A stretch of DNA of 64,000 nucleotides from assembly GCA_019914945.1 (NCBI GenBank), contig CM034099.1, forward strand, positions 19,308,704 to 19,372,703, written 5' to 3'. The translations under genes were made by a program, and so were the position numbers. Each line of letters starts with the position of its first letter. Position 1 is the stretch's first letter. This document shows positions 48,411-61,622 of this stretch, piece by piece. The DNA comes from Typha latifolia. Lineage: Eukaryota > Streptophyta > Magnoliopsida > Poales > Typhaceae. The notes below the pieces were generated by a model. That model was not told the origin of the DNA. It saw nothing but the letters and a program-made list of their open reading frames with translations, and made no database searches.

Positions 48411-48419
48411 CCTCCCCTT

Positions 48420-51400
48420 CTAACCACCGCCGGACTTCTCCAAACCTATACGGCTAATTTCGCTCTTGCGGTCTTGCCCACCTCTCTCTCCCGTTCTCCG
48501 AGGTAATCCCTCTCTTCTGTTCTTTCTCCTTGCGCACCTCCGCGATATGTTAAGATCTGATCTCTCTTGCTCGCATCTCGTTGAATGCATTGGGGATCTA
48601 GGGTTTCTTTGGAGCGCGATCGCGTCTTTTGGATTCCGTTTTCGTTGAATGCAATTGTCTGAGGTCTTGGTTTTGATTCTTGGAGGGGCTTTTTGGTTCG
48701 TATCAGACATCGTATTTAGGACGGAAACCTATCTCGTTTTATCTTTACTATAAACACTGATGGATTGTAAATTTGGATCGAATACCTTGGATTTAAGGGT
48801 ACTGGCTCTGTTTGTAACCGTGCATTAGCATGCTGAATTCTATTTTTTGCCTTCACTTCGTATCCTAATCTAGGTTACAATGTTAGTATATAGTATAGAC
48901 CTTGAGTGAGCCATCATTATGCTGTTTATATTCCTTATTAATGATCTACTCTAACTTTTTTGTTTTGTTATCTCTTGATATAAAAATGATTATTAGATTG
49001 TATGTCTTGCGTGCAGGATTGTGCGTAAAGGCTCTTAATTGAAAGTTAACCTCAAACATGGTATGCCTCTTTGTAATAAGCTGGTAATTTAGTATTATTA
49101 TTCTTCTGATGATCAGGGGAATCTTGGCCATTATTGGAACATTGACTAGCATATATCTGCTATCAAGCTATCAATAGTTGCTACTGATGTTAAAGTTTTT
49201 TCATCTGTTATCTGATCGATATTTCTTATTTATATAAACTTTTAACAATCTCATTTTCAATTGTTAAGGCTTGTTGTGCTTATATTATATTCTCTAATCA
49301 AAGTTGTTAAGTGTGAAGATTACTACTTTGTTGCGACAACTTTAATATAGCTTGTTTTGAGTGATACTATGGGCATGCCACAAGCTTACAAAAATAATGT
49401 GCAACGATGTATATTAATTGATTAACGGATACCTTGATAGGGGTGAAACGGGTCTGATTAACTCTAACTTGATTCGGATAAAAGATTCTATCTGACCCGG
49501 GTATGAATTCTGATATAGGTATGATTTTTTTTAAAAAAAAACTCGGATACAGATTTGGATTCGAGTAAAAATATCAGATACGGGTACAAGTATGGATATG
49601 GATCAGATATAATTTTTCAAATATGGATACATTTGAATGATTTGCAGTTTTTAGTTTGCTTATTTAAACAATGAATATTTATATTGTTTCTAGAGATTGA
49701 TTTTACTATCTGTCCAATATCCGTATCTGAATCTGTATCTGGACCCAAAATATGAATTCGGATATGGTTTGAATATTATCCGATCCTGTTTTCACCCCTA
49801 TACCTTGATCTTTACTAGCAATAATCATCTCCTTTGTATGCGGACAAGTATCTGTGTGAACAATTTGCCTTTTAATTATTGTGAGTGATGGGCCATCTTT
49901 CTTTCTTTGTCTATATGAGAAAAGCATTGAGAGATGCATATATGCCTATGTCATTTTCAATAAAAAGATCTAGACTGAACTTATGGTGCCACTTAAAATG
50001 AAATCATGCTTATATTGTAAATTCTGTACCTAGGGAAGAAATATTTGATGTGGATGTTTGTAGATTGATGTGATAAGATGTAAATGACCTTCAAGTTGGA
50101 CTGTGCATGTATTTTCTGATATTTAATTGAATGTTCTATTCTGTGTTGCATTATGCTGCAATAACAGTTCTTATTTTTTTGATGCAAATATGTTGTGAAA
50201 ACACTCATGTTACCCATGTTGCTTAGTAGAAAACCTGCTGAAATTGATTATATATCCATGTGAACTTGTCGTAGTTCTAGTAGATATTATATTTTGTGAC
50301 CTCTTTCATGTTTCAGAATTTCCTTGCTGGGGCGTTCAGACCACCATGTAACATTAGAATCACATTCTCTGATGGGAAAACTAGAAAGAAGGTAAAAATA
50401 ACACATCTTTTTCTTATTATGTCATCATCTCACTTGGGTTCTGGAATCGCAGTTCACCAGTATCTTTGTTCTGATGGTTTCATTTATTATTATGATTCTA
50501 TTAGATAGATATTACTTATTCTAGTCTTCTAGATTGATAATTGTCTTTTGTTTAGGTTAAGCTTAGTACAACATGCCATAATCTACTTTCTTTCTTGCTT
50601 ATTCTACAGGTCTCAGTAAAAAAGGAAAATGGCCAAGCTGCAATGCTCCCACTTTTCCACAGTCAAGAAAACATAGTTGGTGAGGTAATGTGCATGCATT
50701 TTGAGGATATTGGTATGATGATTAATGGAAACTCTTTCTTGAGAATGTAATAAATGGACAGAAATATGCAGGTCTGCATAGAACCTAATCAAGGGAAGAA
50801 GATCGAGCATAATGGTGTGAAAATAGAGCTCCTTGGTCAAATAGGTTTGTAACTCATTCTGTGACTCTATTAGTCTAATTGGTGATTCTAGAAAGACTGC
50901 TTTATATATGGGCAAGCAAAAGCATATATTTTAATTGGTTTTCATATACTGAGTAGTATATAGCAGTTTTGACGTATATAGCACATTCATTTCTTCTCTC
51001 TCTTTGTAGAAATTTAACATATATTTTTTTAAATTTTGCAGAACTTTACTTTGACAGAGGCAACTTTTATGACTTCACATCTCTGGGTAAGTTAGCCCCG
51101 CTTTTGCTTTGATTGTCTTATATTATTAAATCCGAGATGAAATATGTGTAGTATGACTAGCTTCATATGTAGATGGATCAATAAATTTTTGATGTGATAA
51201 ACTCGATCTTGTGGGCCCCTCAGCAATCCTTAGGTGAACTATTATTATCTGGAAGTAATTTACCTCGTGAAGAAAATTGAAGTATATGTACTTTTGAAGG
51301 AAGTGCTCAACTGTTAGAAAATTGCTAGATTCTCTTCCAAGTAATTTTTATCAGAAGCTGGAGGAGACAAAATCAATTTTGGGATGACTAATGAGAAGAT

Positions 51401-54400
51401 CCAGTCAGGTCCTGTTTGTTTATGCAATAGAAATTAAGATAAAATTTTGGGATGAGCTGAAAGGGTTGTGTGATATGCCAGCCTTTCTTTTAGTGGGGTC
51501 ATGATCCATGGCACAGATAGTGGAGATGGCAGTCGAGTTATAACATCAGTAGGTAATTGAGTAGTGGTCGATCACAGATAAGTTGCATTATTAAGTGCTG
51601 GTTTGGCTGATGCATATTCTACAATCGCTGCTCGAAGTACTTAACAATCTTTTTATGAACTTAGCGGCACTGACACCCCTTAGCTTGCACTTACTTTTTT
51701 CCTAGACATTTTTATAGACAAAAGAAAAACATATTATTTTACCTGTTCTCTCATTGACCTCTCTCCTTGGAGACATATCATCTCTAAGTATCATTCTCAG
51801 TTGCTTCAATATTTTGATAGTCGATACCGCCTTTGCTCATGATTTGAGCATTATAATTTGCAACTTATAGATCAACTTTATTATTAGAAACTGGTATATC
51901 AAAACTTAAAAAGCACTTGTTGCATTTTCCTTGCTTTAGGATCTGTAAAGCTTATCTCGCTTGATATGGCATACATTCATTAAGAATATAATGCCTGTTT
52001 AATAGAATTATTACTTTTTTCTTTATGCAGTACGTGAATTAGATGTCCCTGGTGAAATCTATGAAAGGAAGACATACCCATTTGACTTCTCAACTGTCGA
52101 AATGCCCTATGAGTCCTACAATGGCGCTAATGTTAGATTAAGGTTGGTTCATGTCTGGTACTTTTGACTTTTGTAATATAGTAACTTAGATCTCTTCTAT
52201 AGTGAATGTTATTAAATTGCATGATTTTGATGTTATTGTTGCCCGGATATCCAAATTTCTGCGTATTATGGAAGTTGCAAATGGGAAGTCCATACATAAT
52301 ATTGTCTAGCATGATGAATTAGGAGAGATCTTCATTCATGAAGGAACTAGAACTGCAGTAGACTACTAGTAGATTTCTGTATAGTGGATTTATTGTTGCT
52401 AGAGGCAAGCAATTTTTAATATAAAGTAGTTCATTTTGTAAGAGGAATTGATCTTATATTTTAACCTCTTTACCACCAGATATCTATTTGCTTCACTACA
52501 GTGGCAAACTAGTTTGCCATCATAATGACATATATTGTGGCACAGGGCATGTCGGCACTTGGTTAGCACTCAGCACATGCTACATACCACTCGTCATGAC
52601 TGACCATGCCTTTATTCTTTCCCGAGTGCCCCATTTTGTGAGAAATCGCTCCTATTTTTCGGTTTGTGTCATGGTTCAACCACCTGAAGTCATTTGCTAT
52701 ATGTGGCGTACTAGGTCCAAGCATATCTTGCCGATCTTAACTTTTTCTAATCTTTAATTATTTATGAGCGTTAGGGTCTCTTTTGAGCCACTTGTAACTT
52801 AGTTTTGTTCTAGAACTTCTTGGGGGTCATTTGTTGTGAGGCAAAGGTATCTTTGACAGCCCAAATGTTTAAAGATAATAGCTATAACTTAAAAAGAGAT
52901 GCTTGGAGCCTTTGACAATTAACAAGTAGCTCAACTAGAGCTATTGGTTTGTAATGGGCATCTTGCTTTGGAAGTTGATAAATAACAAAGGTATCATGAG
53001 TCTTTCAATTCTGTCCTTGTTTACTTGCATGCTGCAGGATCACTGTTACTACGATTGTTTGAGATGAGACATTCATGTGCATGTCTAAGCAACTAAGATT
53101 ATTCCATTTCAGGATATCTCACTGCTCTTTTCCTTTTGACTTTTAGTAATGGTTGCCATCTAAATGAAAGAGCTTTAAAAGTATACCTTGTTGAGCTCCA
53201 TTTTCTGTAAGGATTTGGAATCCTCGCATTTGTATTTTCTTGTTCTGGTTTTGTTGGCTATATTGGTTCCATTTTGAAGTTTCTGTAAGATTGACAGACT
53301 GTCTTAAAAAATAAAAGATGTGCCGCATGGATCCTGGCTTTGAGTAGTATAGGAACTAGGGAGGTTGTTGCATTTGTTATATTTGTGCTTCATATTCTGA
53401 ATTAGATATGAGAGGCAACAAATAATTGAAGCAAGACCAATGGAGGACTCTTCCTCTTTCTTCTTCCTTTTAGCCTTGGCGATGAGCATGTTAGTGATTT
53501 TTTCTTTATTAACTTATTTCATAAATGGTTGTTAAGTGAAACATGGAAAAATAACAAAAGAAAACATGCATATCTGTGGCCTCGGTGCATGCTACTGAGG
53601 CCAATCAACTATGCAGTGTTGTTAGCAACCCATGACAAGTGTCAGCATGTATAAATTTCTAGCTCCTAAGTTTCATTAGCAGCTCATAAATTTGAAATAA
53701 GTTTTGCATTGTTGTAAAATTTTCTTAGATTAAAATAGTAATATATCTGGTATATTTAGTTAACTGTATTTTGTATTATCGTAAGCTTGCAGGTATACGT
53801 TAAAAGTGACAGTCAGTCGCAACTATGTCAGCAACATTGTGGAATACCAAGATTTCTGGGTAATTACATCATGAACATTTCAGCTAAACAAATTCTGACC
53901 ATTTCTTCCTATATGGTTCATGTCTAATAGGCCATATCATGTGCATTTGTTTTTACCATTGCTCTAAGAATGGGTAATTGAAGTGCAACTGCAAATATCA
54001 TATATGTAGAGCCAAGTGCCAATCTCATGATGTGACTTGCTTTCTGTATGCTAAAATGCTGAAAGCATTGATAAATTATCATACTTTTATCTCTGAGGAA
54101 TAATGTGCTTATATCCATCACATATATATGGATTTCTCCATACAATAATTCTTTTATTCTAATCATTGCTAGATGTGAATGGTATATTGAAGCTGAGGAC
54201 TGACAACAAGTTTGCATATCACGTTAGACTACAACATTAGTCATATGAAATATTAAAACATGTTATCATATGTGTAGCATAAATTATTTGTGCTAACTGT
54301 GAATGATGTTACAATTTGGAAGTTAAGGGTTGCCACCAGGCATCCTGGTGGAACAAGTCCAGACCATGGAACTTCCTCCACAGAATTGGGGGTAGTAATC

Positions 54401-56271
54401 TCCATCTATCACAGCAAATGTCTTACTTATTGCAACCACCATAGGTGGAGCTCTGTGCACCATGTCCCCACTATTCAACATTCAAGACTTCTTTATATTG
54501 GTTTTGTTATTACTTTCACTTTGGCAAATGATTTCTTTTGTTGTTGCAATTTTATCTCCAGTTCAAATGGTTTACTCGGAGTAATAGTAAAAAAGTGAAA
54601 TGATTGCTATATAAAGTTATAAAATCAATGAAATTATTATCAAAATTGTATAGAGCTTATGTTTACCTTATAAAATTATAAGGTACTTGCTTGGTCAAAG
54701 CAATATCTATGGCGTTTGTCATTTTGAGCTCATGTTATTCTTAAATCCTTATGGTATTATTTTTCAGGTACAGAATTATACTCCAACTCCAACAATTAAC
54801 AACAGCATCAAGGTGAGGGTAGCTTTGAGGATGTCTGGAACTTTGAATTACATGCAATCATCAGCAGAGAGAGTTATTACTCTGAAAATGTTTGTGTTAG
54901 TGAACTTTGATGTATGAATTGGAACTGTTTAGGCTAGTTTAGACTTGATTTTTGAAAGAAATTAACCTGATCAAGTGAATAAGCTGCTCGTATGAAGCTC
55001 AGAAGAACACTCGGTTCACGTTTTGGTAGAATCCTAAATTTGTTGGTAACTACTTCAAAAATGATTATGCTTGTCATCTCCATGTCTTAATTGAAATAGG
55101 ATGACAGTTCAGAATTTTCATTACAAACTGCATTTTAATGTTACTTATTCCATATTTTAAGATGTTTGATACTTTGATATCAATTGCCATAAATATAAGA
55201 ATAACTTGAACTGTAAAAGTGCAGACTAAACCTGGAAGTCATATATCTATTGGCTCTTCAAGTGTTTATTGAATGGTATCATCATACTAGACCTCATTTA
55301 CTGTCTAAGCTAGTTCCGATTTCTAATTTTCAGATGGAAGTTGGAATTGAAGATTGCTTGCATATTGAGTTTGAGTACAACAAGAGCAAGTAAGTTCTGC
55401 TCGATACACACTTGTTACTGAAATTAGTCTTACCCTATTTACTAAAATGGCAAGGTTTCTAGTTTACGCAAAGCTGACATTTTCCAGGTATCAGTTGAAG
55501 GATGTTATCATTGGTAAAATATATTTCCTCCTAGTAAGGATAAAAATAAAGAATATGGAACTTGAGATTCGGCGTCGTGAATCAACTGGTTCAGGGCCTA
55601 ACACATATGTTGAGACAGAGACACTAGCAAAGTTCGAGTTAATGGATGGCGCACCTGTGAGAGGTACATGATGTCCTACACTAGTAGCATATTGCACTAA
55701 TCTGTGCACCTATTCATTTATATATTGTTGAGGGGTCCACAACGGTTTATCTCCTCAAATTTCTTATGATGACTTCTTAATTGATGCTTCAACATTGATT
55801 GCATTCACATGCTTTTTAGATTTTTTACGGATCCATTTGATGGGAGTCTGATTTATCCAGTACCATCCACAGGGAATGGTAGATGTTTTGTAGTGTCATG
55901 TTATTAATGAATTTTGTGTTGCGTGTTTTATTGATAGGCTATCGCCTTATGCTTTCAGTTTTTTCAGTGGCTTATGATGTACAATGTTGATTTACCTTCG
56001 AGTTAATGTAATAATATGTTCATATGTTGCTCAGACAGCTTACTCTTTCCCGTGTAATAGAAGTCTTGTCATTTTTCTCTTCAACTTTGCAGGGGAGTCG
56101 ATCCCAATACGATTATTTCTGAGCCCATACGAATTAACACCAACATATCGCAACATTAACAACAAATTCAGTGTAAAGTACTACCTGAATCTTGTTCTTG
56201 TGGATGAGGAAGATCGGCGATACTTCAAGCAGCAAGAAATCACTGTCTACCGCCAGCAGGAAACATCTTAG
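48420..56271 (+). CDS. VPS26: retromer subunit VPS26
   Basis: The CDS is 49058-49060, 50317-50391, 50610-50684, 50772-50844, 51042-51086, 52031-52142, 53793-53859, 54768-54812, 55334-55389, 55488-55663 and 56093-56271: 301 residues, all phases closing. A leading non-coding exon seems to start near 48420 and end at the GTAATC donor near 48502. VPS26 is an arrestin-fold subunit that, with VPS35 and VPS29, recycles vacuolar sorting receptors and other cargo from endosomes. Seen: NFLAGAFRPPCNIRITFSDG at the N-terminus, SRNYVSNIVEYQDFWVQNY in the middle, and the highly conserved IEDCLHIEFEYNKSKYQLKD and SIPIRLFLSPYELTPTYRNI toward the C-terminus. The start codon is the last three bases of its exon, immediately before a GT donor. 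A hAT element lies in the next intron. Confidence 0.95.
49438..49800. mobile_element. hAT (Ac/Ds-like) MITE in VPS26 intron
   Basis: 363 bp, beginning TAGGGGTGAAACGGGT and ending CCTGTTTTCACCCCTA (inverted: TAGGGGTGAAAACAGG). A perfect 8 bp target duplication, TACCTTGA, lies at 49430-49437 and 49801-49808. The interior has degenerate GGATAC/TATCTG units like the element at 4110-4857 and no ORF. The near-perfect inverted repeats suggest a younger insertion than that element. Confidence 0.92.
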
Positions 56272-59200
56272 TTCATAGCTGAAGGGAAGCTTCAAATTCC
56301 ACGGAAGAAAGCCCCGTCGTGACTTTGAATAATGAGAGTGCTGGTGCTGTGAGAATTCGTGGGGATTGTATGTTTGTTAAGGCAAAACTTTTGGTCTCGG
56401 TGGACTTCCGTCTTTGTTTCTGCTCGCTTAATACCTTCAGAGATTCCTTTCGCTGATCATGAGCAGAGAGCGGTCAGTTTGTGTTGTGAATTCACTCGAT
56501 AGTATGATGAATAATATATCTCTGTTTTGTTGATGTGTTAATTACTGCATGAATTGATGATTGAAGAGCACACTGCCAACTGCTTGTACGATTCAGTCTT
56601 CAGATCATATATAACTTTTCCTGACAAGCTGTCTTCTTTAAAATATCCAGTTTTCCTCGCCTGTTGCCGATAATCCATGGCTGGTTCTGAAAGAAAGGCA
56701 TTATTACGTTGAAAAAAATATATATTACTGGATGAAATTTGTTTCTTTTATCTTCCCAATGAATTTAACTAACCAGAGATCATTAGCTAAATGCTACTAT
56801 ATCGTTGTATCGAGTTCATCCATTTGCTCATCAACCAGAAAAAAAGAAAAATCTAATAAACGAGTCGTACTCATCTCTTCTCCTACGACATGCTTACGTG
56901 AGGGTCGGCGTTGCCGACTATCCCAACTGTCTGAAAGGCGTGAAGAACGAGTGGATAATAATCGTGGAATTTGAGAACTGAAAAGATGGAGACGACTCAT
57001 AAAGCTCGTAGCTTGGCAGGTACTAGAAAGCAGGCATTGGGGAGGAGAGAATCTTATAGTCCGCCATTGCTCGCCGAAAGAGACGAATTTTAAGCATCTA
57101 TCAACTTTTCCTTCGCCTACATCGAGTTGAAGGCTATCCACAGTGGGGTAGCAGATCAATCGATTACCCATGCCCAACTTCTTTTATTTAACTCCCTAGC
57201 TAGGTGCTCATTTATTATTCTTCTCCTCCCTCAGAAAGATAAGTCAACTCTTCGCTGACTTACGTCTCCCTAAAGACTTGTCATTTAGAGCACGTAGAGG
57301 TAAAAGAGACTTAACTCGTCCCAAAGAAATGAGAGGAGAAGAAGATCGATGCATGTGAGGAGGAAGTAGGAGTACCACCCACTACAACCGCCCAACTTAG
57401 GAGAGCACTCCCAGTGGATCCTCCAAATAATTTGGTTCAAATCTTAAGATAAAAGAGGAAGACTCCTCAACTACGGCAATCCGTGTTGGGACCAACGAGT
57501 GCACTACATATATTTATTTATTTATTTATTTATTTTTCGTTTGAAAGGAATATTTGCTGATGTCAACTAGTCGTGAGGAGTTGTCGCCTTCTAGCCACGA
57601 AACTCTATCCATATATCGACATTATTATTCTCGTATACAGTGTTTATTATCATTTATATCTACTGCAATATATATCCGCTATCTGTTAGTGTTTAATACA
57701 ATACAACTATTGTTCAGTTAAGTACATATACATGTAAACATTACGAGGATGCCCATAATATAATATTATGTAATGATAAATTACCCTTCAACTAAACATT
57801 CCAAAAGAGTTGTATTAGTGGTAATTAGAATTTTCATATCTTCTCAACCAAACGATGTACTAAAATATATGATTTCAAAACAAAGAAATTAATCAAGCTG
57901 AGTGGCATCAAGGATTAGTACATCATGTCGTCTTTCCTTACGAGCCCTGGCGGTATTGGGGGGAGCCCACATCTCGCTTTCCAGAACGCCTCCAACGCCC
58001 ATCCGATACGGGTGGGAAGAGTTCATGGGACGGTCCAAAGAATTTTTGCATTTATTGCCCCCAAAACTATATAACAAATAGAAAAGGAGATGGCCAAAGG
58101 CTATTTTTTATTTTATTTTTTATTTTTTGAAAAAGAGAGTCGCTTCTGAATCACTTCATTTAATCCTTTTGAACTCTATTTTATATTGTTATAATACTTT
58201 CGTACCTTTGACTAAGTTATCACAACTAAAATTTTTAATTCAAAGTTAATAGGCGTATGCATCTTTTTGTCTTAGAAAGTAATACTAATTTAAATAAAGT
58301 ATAACAGACACTTGTGATTACGGCTCAATTTAAAATTTATAAAAGTATAGTAAAACAAAAGGAAGTTTAAAAAATAAAATAAATTTTTCTATATTTAACG
58401 CTATTTATAATACACTTCCATCGACTATTAAAAATATATATACTTCAATTTTATATACTAAATTAAAAAAAAAACTAAATATAATTAAATTATAAAAGCT
58501 CCCTCCCAAGTCCCAACCTCTTCGTCCTTAGTGGGATCCTTTTTCTCCATATGTATCTTCTTTAGGTTTCTTTTCGCAAATATACTGGAAAACTGGAGGT
58601 GTTTCTTGATAAGACTAATGCGAGTGGTGATATGTTGCAAAAACTTTCAAAAAAGCAAGAAATAGAGTGGGGATAGGAAGAGGTTGGGCCACAGAGAAAA
58701 GTAGCAAGAGATATAAATCCCATGTAGAATAAGAATATGATGAAGGAAAGATATCTTCAACCTTCCTTTCATGGTGCAAGACAAGATCATCACTTGGACC
58801 ACTCAGTGAGACTAACTTAACAAATAAAGCACTTTATTTTCTTCTACATGACCCCAAAAGGAGATCACATTTCGTATGCATGACCATCTAATCAAACGCT
58901 TAATTTGTTCAGAGATTTAAAAAAAAAAAAAAGATTCAGTGCGATTCATGTTAAGTTGCAATTGTTAGATTTAAAAAAAAAAAAATCAAACAATAGAGTT
59001 ATTGGAATCAATGTCTTTTATCAACATCTATATCAAGATAATTAGTTATCCATCTTTATAACAAAAAGCCATTATTAAATGTCACGGATCTTAGGAGAAT
59101 CCAATAGTAAAAGCCTCAGTAGATCAGGTTCAACGCACGTACGCCAAACCTAACCATTTAGATCGAGTTGGTTTAATTACCACAACGGCTCAAAATCTCA

Positions 59201-59500
59201 AAAGGGAACCAAACCCATTTAGAGGCTAATACACCCACTTAAAAAGTCCTTCGTAGAGTGCCAGATCAATCAATATATCATATATCGTGGGCAAAAGGGT
59301 GTCCACTCCCTTAGATTCTTCCACAAGGACACCAAAAACGAGTGATGGTCATGGAGATCAAGAGCTTACCTTCTTGGCCACAAAAATAGAAAGTTTTGAA
59401 CGGAAAATAATTAGCAAAAGTGGACCAATGACACGGATATATGCCGGATTCCGTAGCAAGGACGTACACAAACCTAACCAGATTGCCAGAATACACAGCC
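56272..59500. other. intergenic region after VPS26
   Basis: About 3.2 kb. It begins with VPS26 3' UTR. A TTTA tetranucleotide run lies at about 57511-57533. 58090-58500 is very AT-rich, with A-runs near 58920 and 58974. An open frame on the minus strand at 57177-56797 has no recognisable domain, and I do not call it a gene. Confidence 0.5.
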
Positions 59501-59518
59501 TATATATGCGTGTGTATA

Positions 59519-59522
<4 letters not shown>

Positions 59523-59560
<38 letters not shown>
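59523..59560. repeat. (TA)n microsatellite at SAUR promoter
   Basis: A TA run of about 38 bp roughly 110 bp before the SAUR ATG. It is placed where the TATA box would be expected, so its length could affect the transcription start. Confidence 0.9.
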
Positions 59561-59561
<1 letters not shown>

Positions 59562-59666
59562 CCCTTCTCTACCCTCCACATCTCAAAGCCAAAATAGCTC
59601 AAAAACTAAGTCCAAGAACTAACCCCATCCCTATCAAACCTCTTGAACTCCTCTCAAGAGCAAGCC

Positions 59667-59972
59667 ATGCAAGAGGAGAAGAGGTTGAAGGTGAAGAAGG
59701 GATCGTTAGCAGTGAGGGTTGGTCTCGAAGGCGAGGAAGGTGGATTTAGGAGGTTCGTCATACCTATATCTTATTTATATCATCCGTTGTTTAAGAGACT
59801 TCTGGAGTCGGCTCAAGAAACGTATGGCTACCACTCGTCGGGACCTCTCAAGCTGCCGTGCTCCGTCGACGACTTCCTCCATCTCCGGTGGCTCATCGAG
59901 CGAGAGCAGCAGAAGTCGAACAACCACCACCACCACCACCACTCCTCCTTCTCCTTGAACTCATGCAGCTGA
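59667..59972 (+). CDS. SAUR (small auxin-up RNA) family protein
   Basis: Single exon, 101 residues, typical of intronless SAUR genes. SAUR proteins inhibit PP2C.D phosphatases, releasing plasma-membrane H+-ATPases and promoting cell expansion in response to auxin. The SAUR domain is clear: KKGSLAVRVG, RFVIPISYLYHPLFKRLLES, then QETYGYHSSGPLKLPCSVDD and FLHLRWLIERE. The C-terminus ends in an asparagine/histidine run (six or so His, from CAC repeats at about 59921-59941), an unusual tail for the family. I take the ATG at 59667, just before the lysine-rich start. The nearest named relatives are the SAUR36/71 type; the exact orthologue is unknown. Confidence 0.9.
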   Translation: MQEEKRLKVKKGSLAVRVGLEGEEGGFRRFVIPISYLYHPLFKRLLESAQETYGYHSSGPLKLPCSVDDFLHLRWLIEREQQKSNNHHHHHHSSFSLNSCS

Positions 59973-61622
59973 GAGGTTAATTATATTGTTGAAGTTTGAA
60001 GTGGTGGTAAACTCTCTTTCTATATATATATATATATCTATATATCTATATATATATATCTCTCTCTTTTTGCAGTTGTATATTAGAGGAGTGGATGTAA
60101 GTGATGTAAATGAATTAAACTTCTTCAGCTCAGCCGTCTCTTTAGGATGGTAAAGGTTAGTCTTCTCTTAACATCGAAGGAGTTACCTATGATACTAAAA
60201 AACACAGGCTAACCTTTTCTTTTATGTTATCATTCATTACATTTGGTGTTGAACTCTGCACAGATCTTGGTGCCTGAAGGTCTCTTGCTTAGCTGAGATT
60301 GGTTTAGGATTCACATATTAATTGTAACTGTAAGCAATTGAAAATTAGTAAAACATGATCTTAACAATATATATATATATATATATTGCCAACTTTTTGG
60401 AACATTAACTAATTAGTTAGAAACAGGGCTTAAAATGTTTAAAAGTTTGATCAGGAAATTTCACCAAAGGGGAATCCATCCAATTGCTTTTCTGCAACGA
60501 GAAGATAAGGAGTCATTACATCAAAAAGAAAGAGATATGCACTATAAAAGTATACAACAATATTACAGGAAGCATCAAAGCTAAAGCATAGCAACACCTC
60601 CCATGACACTGACAAGCACATAAGGTTATTTTCAAATTTACAAGCCACAATTACTTCTACTTGTCAAAATCATGAAGAAATTGTAGTATTCGTAAATCGT
60701 AATCGATTACTTCAAAGAATCATTCAGCCGCTGAAAAAGACATCGATTCAACAAAAATCTAGGAGATTTTTTTTTTTTCCATTCTATAGGTTGCTTCGAT
60801 GTGCATCTTCAATTCCAACATTTTGGGTGAGTGCAACATCCATAAGTGATTTCTTTCCTCTAAGAAAGGAAAGGTATGAGGAAGTTCGAGCAAAATACCA
60901 CCCCAATTTTATAAATTTGGGAGGGTGCCCATTTGCAATCAAGGAAGTCATAAGTTTAAATTCATCTTGGAGTAATTTATTATAAACAAATTATTTCTAA
61001 ATAATCTATTGTGAACAAATCATTTGGATATTGGTGTGTTCAATTCAGTTTAATAACTTAAACGATATATTAATTTTGAGGAACAACTCAACAACATAAC
61101 AACATAACAACTATAAGCACTGATAGTACAATAACTTACAACTTAGATTTGATAATTATATTTATTAGCTAAAAATTTAATGAGACTTAAATGTCTGTGT
61201 ATTAAGCAAGATTTAATCTTATCTAGTCCATATCTAACATTTGGGCTCTTGAATGATAAAAGGAAATGTCAGGCCGAATCCTGGCCATCCAAATCCCCTA
61301 TTAAAGGTGGAATCATATCTCAGGTCTCAGTTGTAGAACTTCAGAGAGAGCAGAGTTTCAGCAGTATACATCAAACTCCACCAGTGCAGCATAACCTCTT
61401 CAATCACTTGGAATTCCTGATAATTTGGCTCTTCAGATCATAGGAATTGAAACAATAGCACATTACAGTTTACTGCTGCACAAAAATGGAAAGCTAACAT
61501 AAGTTGAGAAAAATGTTACAGAGAATTTGAACTCACACCAAAAAAAGTCTGCCAAAGTCATATTTCGGCCTGACCAGGACAAAACATTATGTGATACAAA
61601 TTCGTTGGAGAAATTATCCCAT
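59973..61622. other. convergent intergenic region (SAUR and LYM)
   Basis: About 1.65 kb. It contains the SAUR 3' UTR with an interrupted TA repeat at 60021-60059, another TA run at about 60367-60387, and AT-rich DNA. The LYM 3' UTR should lie toward the right end. No gene is recognised. Confidence 0.5.
60021..60059. repeat. interrupted (TA)n microsatellite
   Basis: A TA repeat broken by CTA units, about 50 bp after the SAUR stop codon and probably in its 3' UTR. Confidence 0.85.

Noticed and set aside
56797..57177. 126-codon open frame on the minus strand after VPS26
   Set aside because: It shows no domain or compositional sign of protein, no clear promoter, and the region looks like ordinary intergenic DNA.
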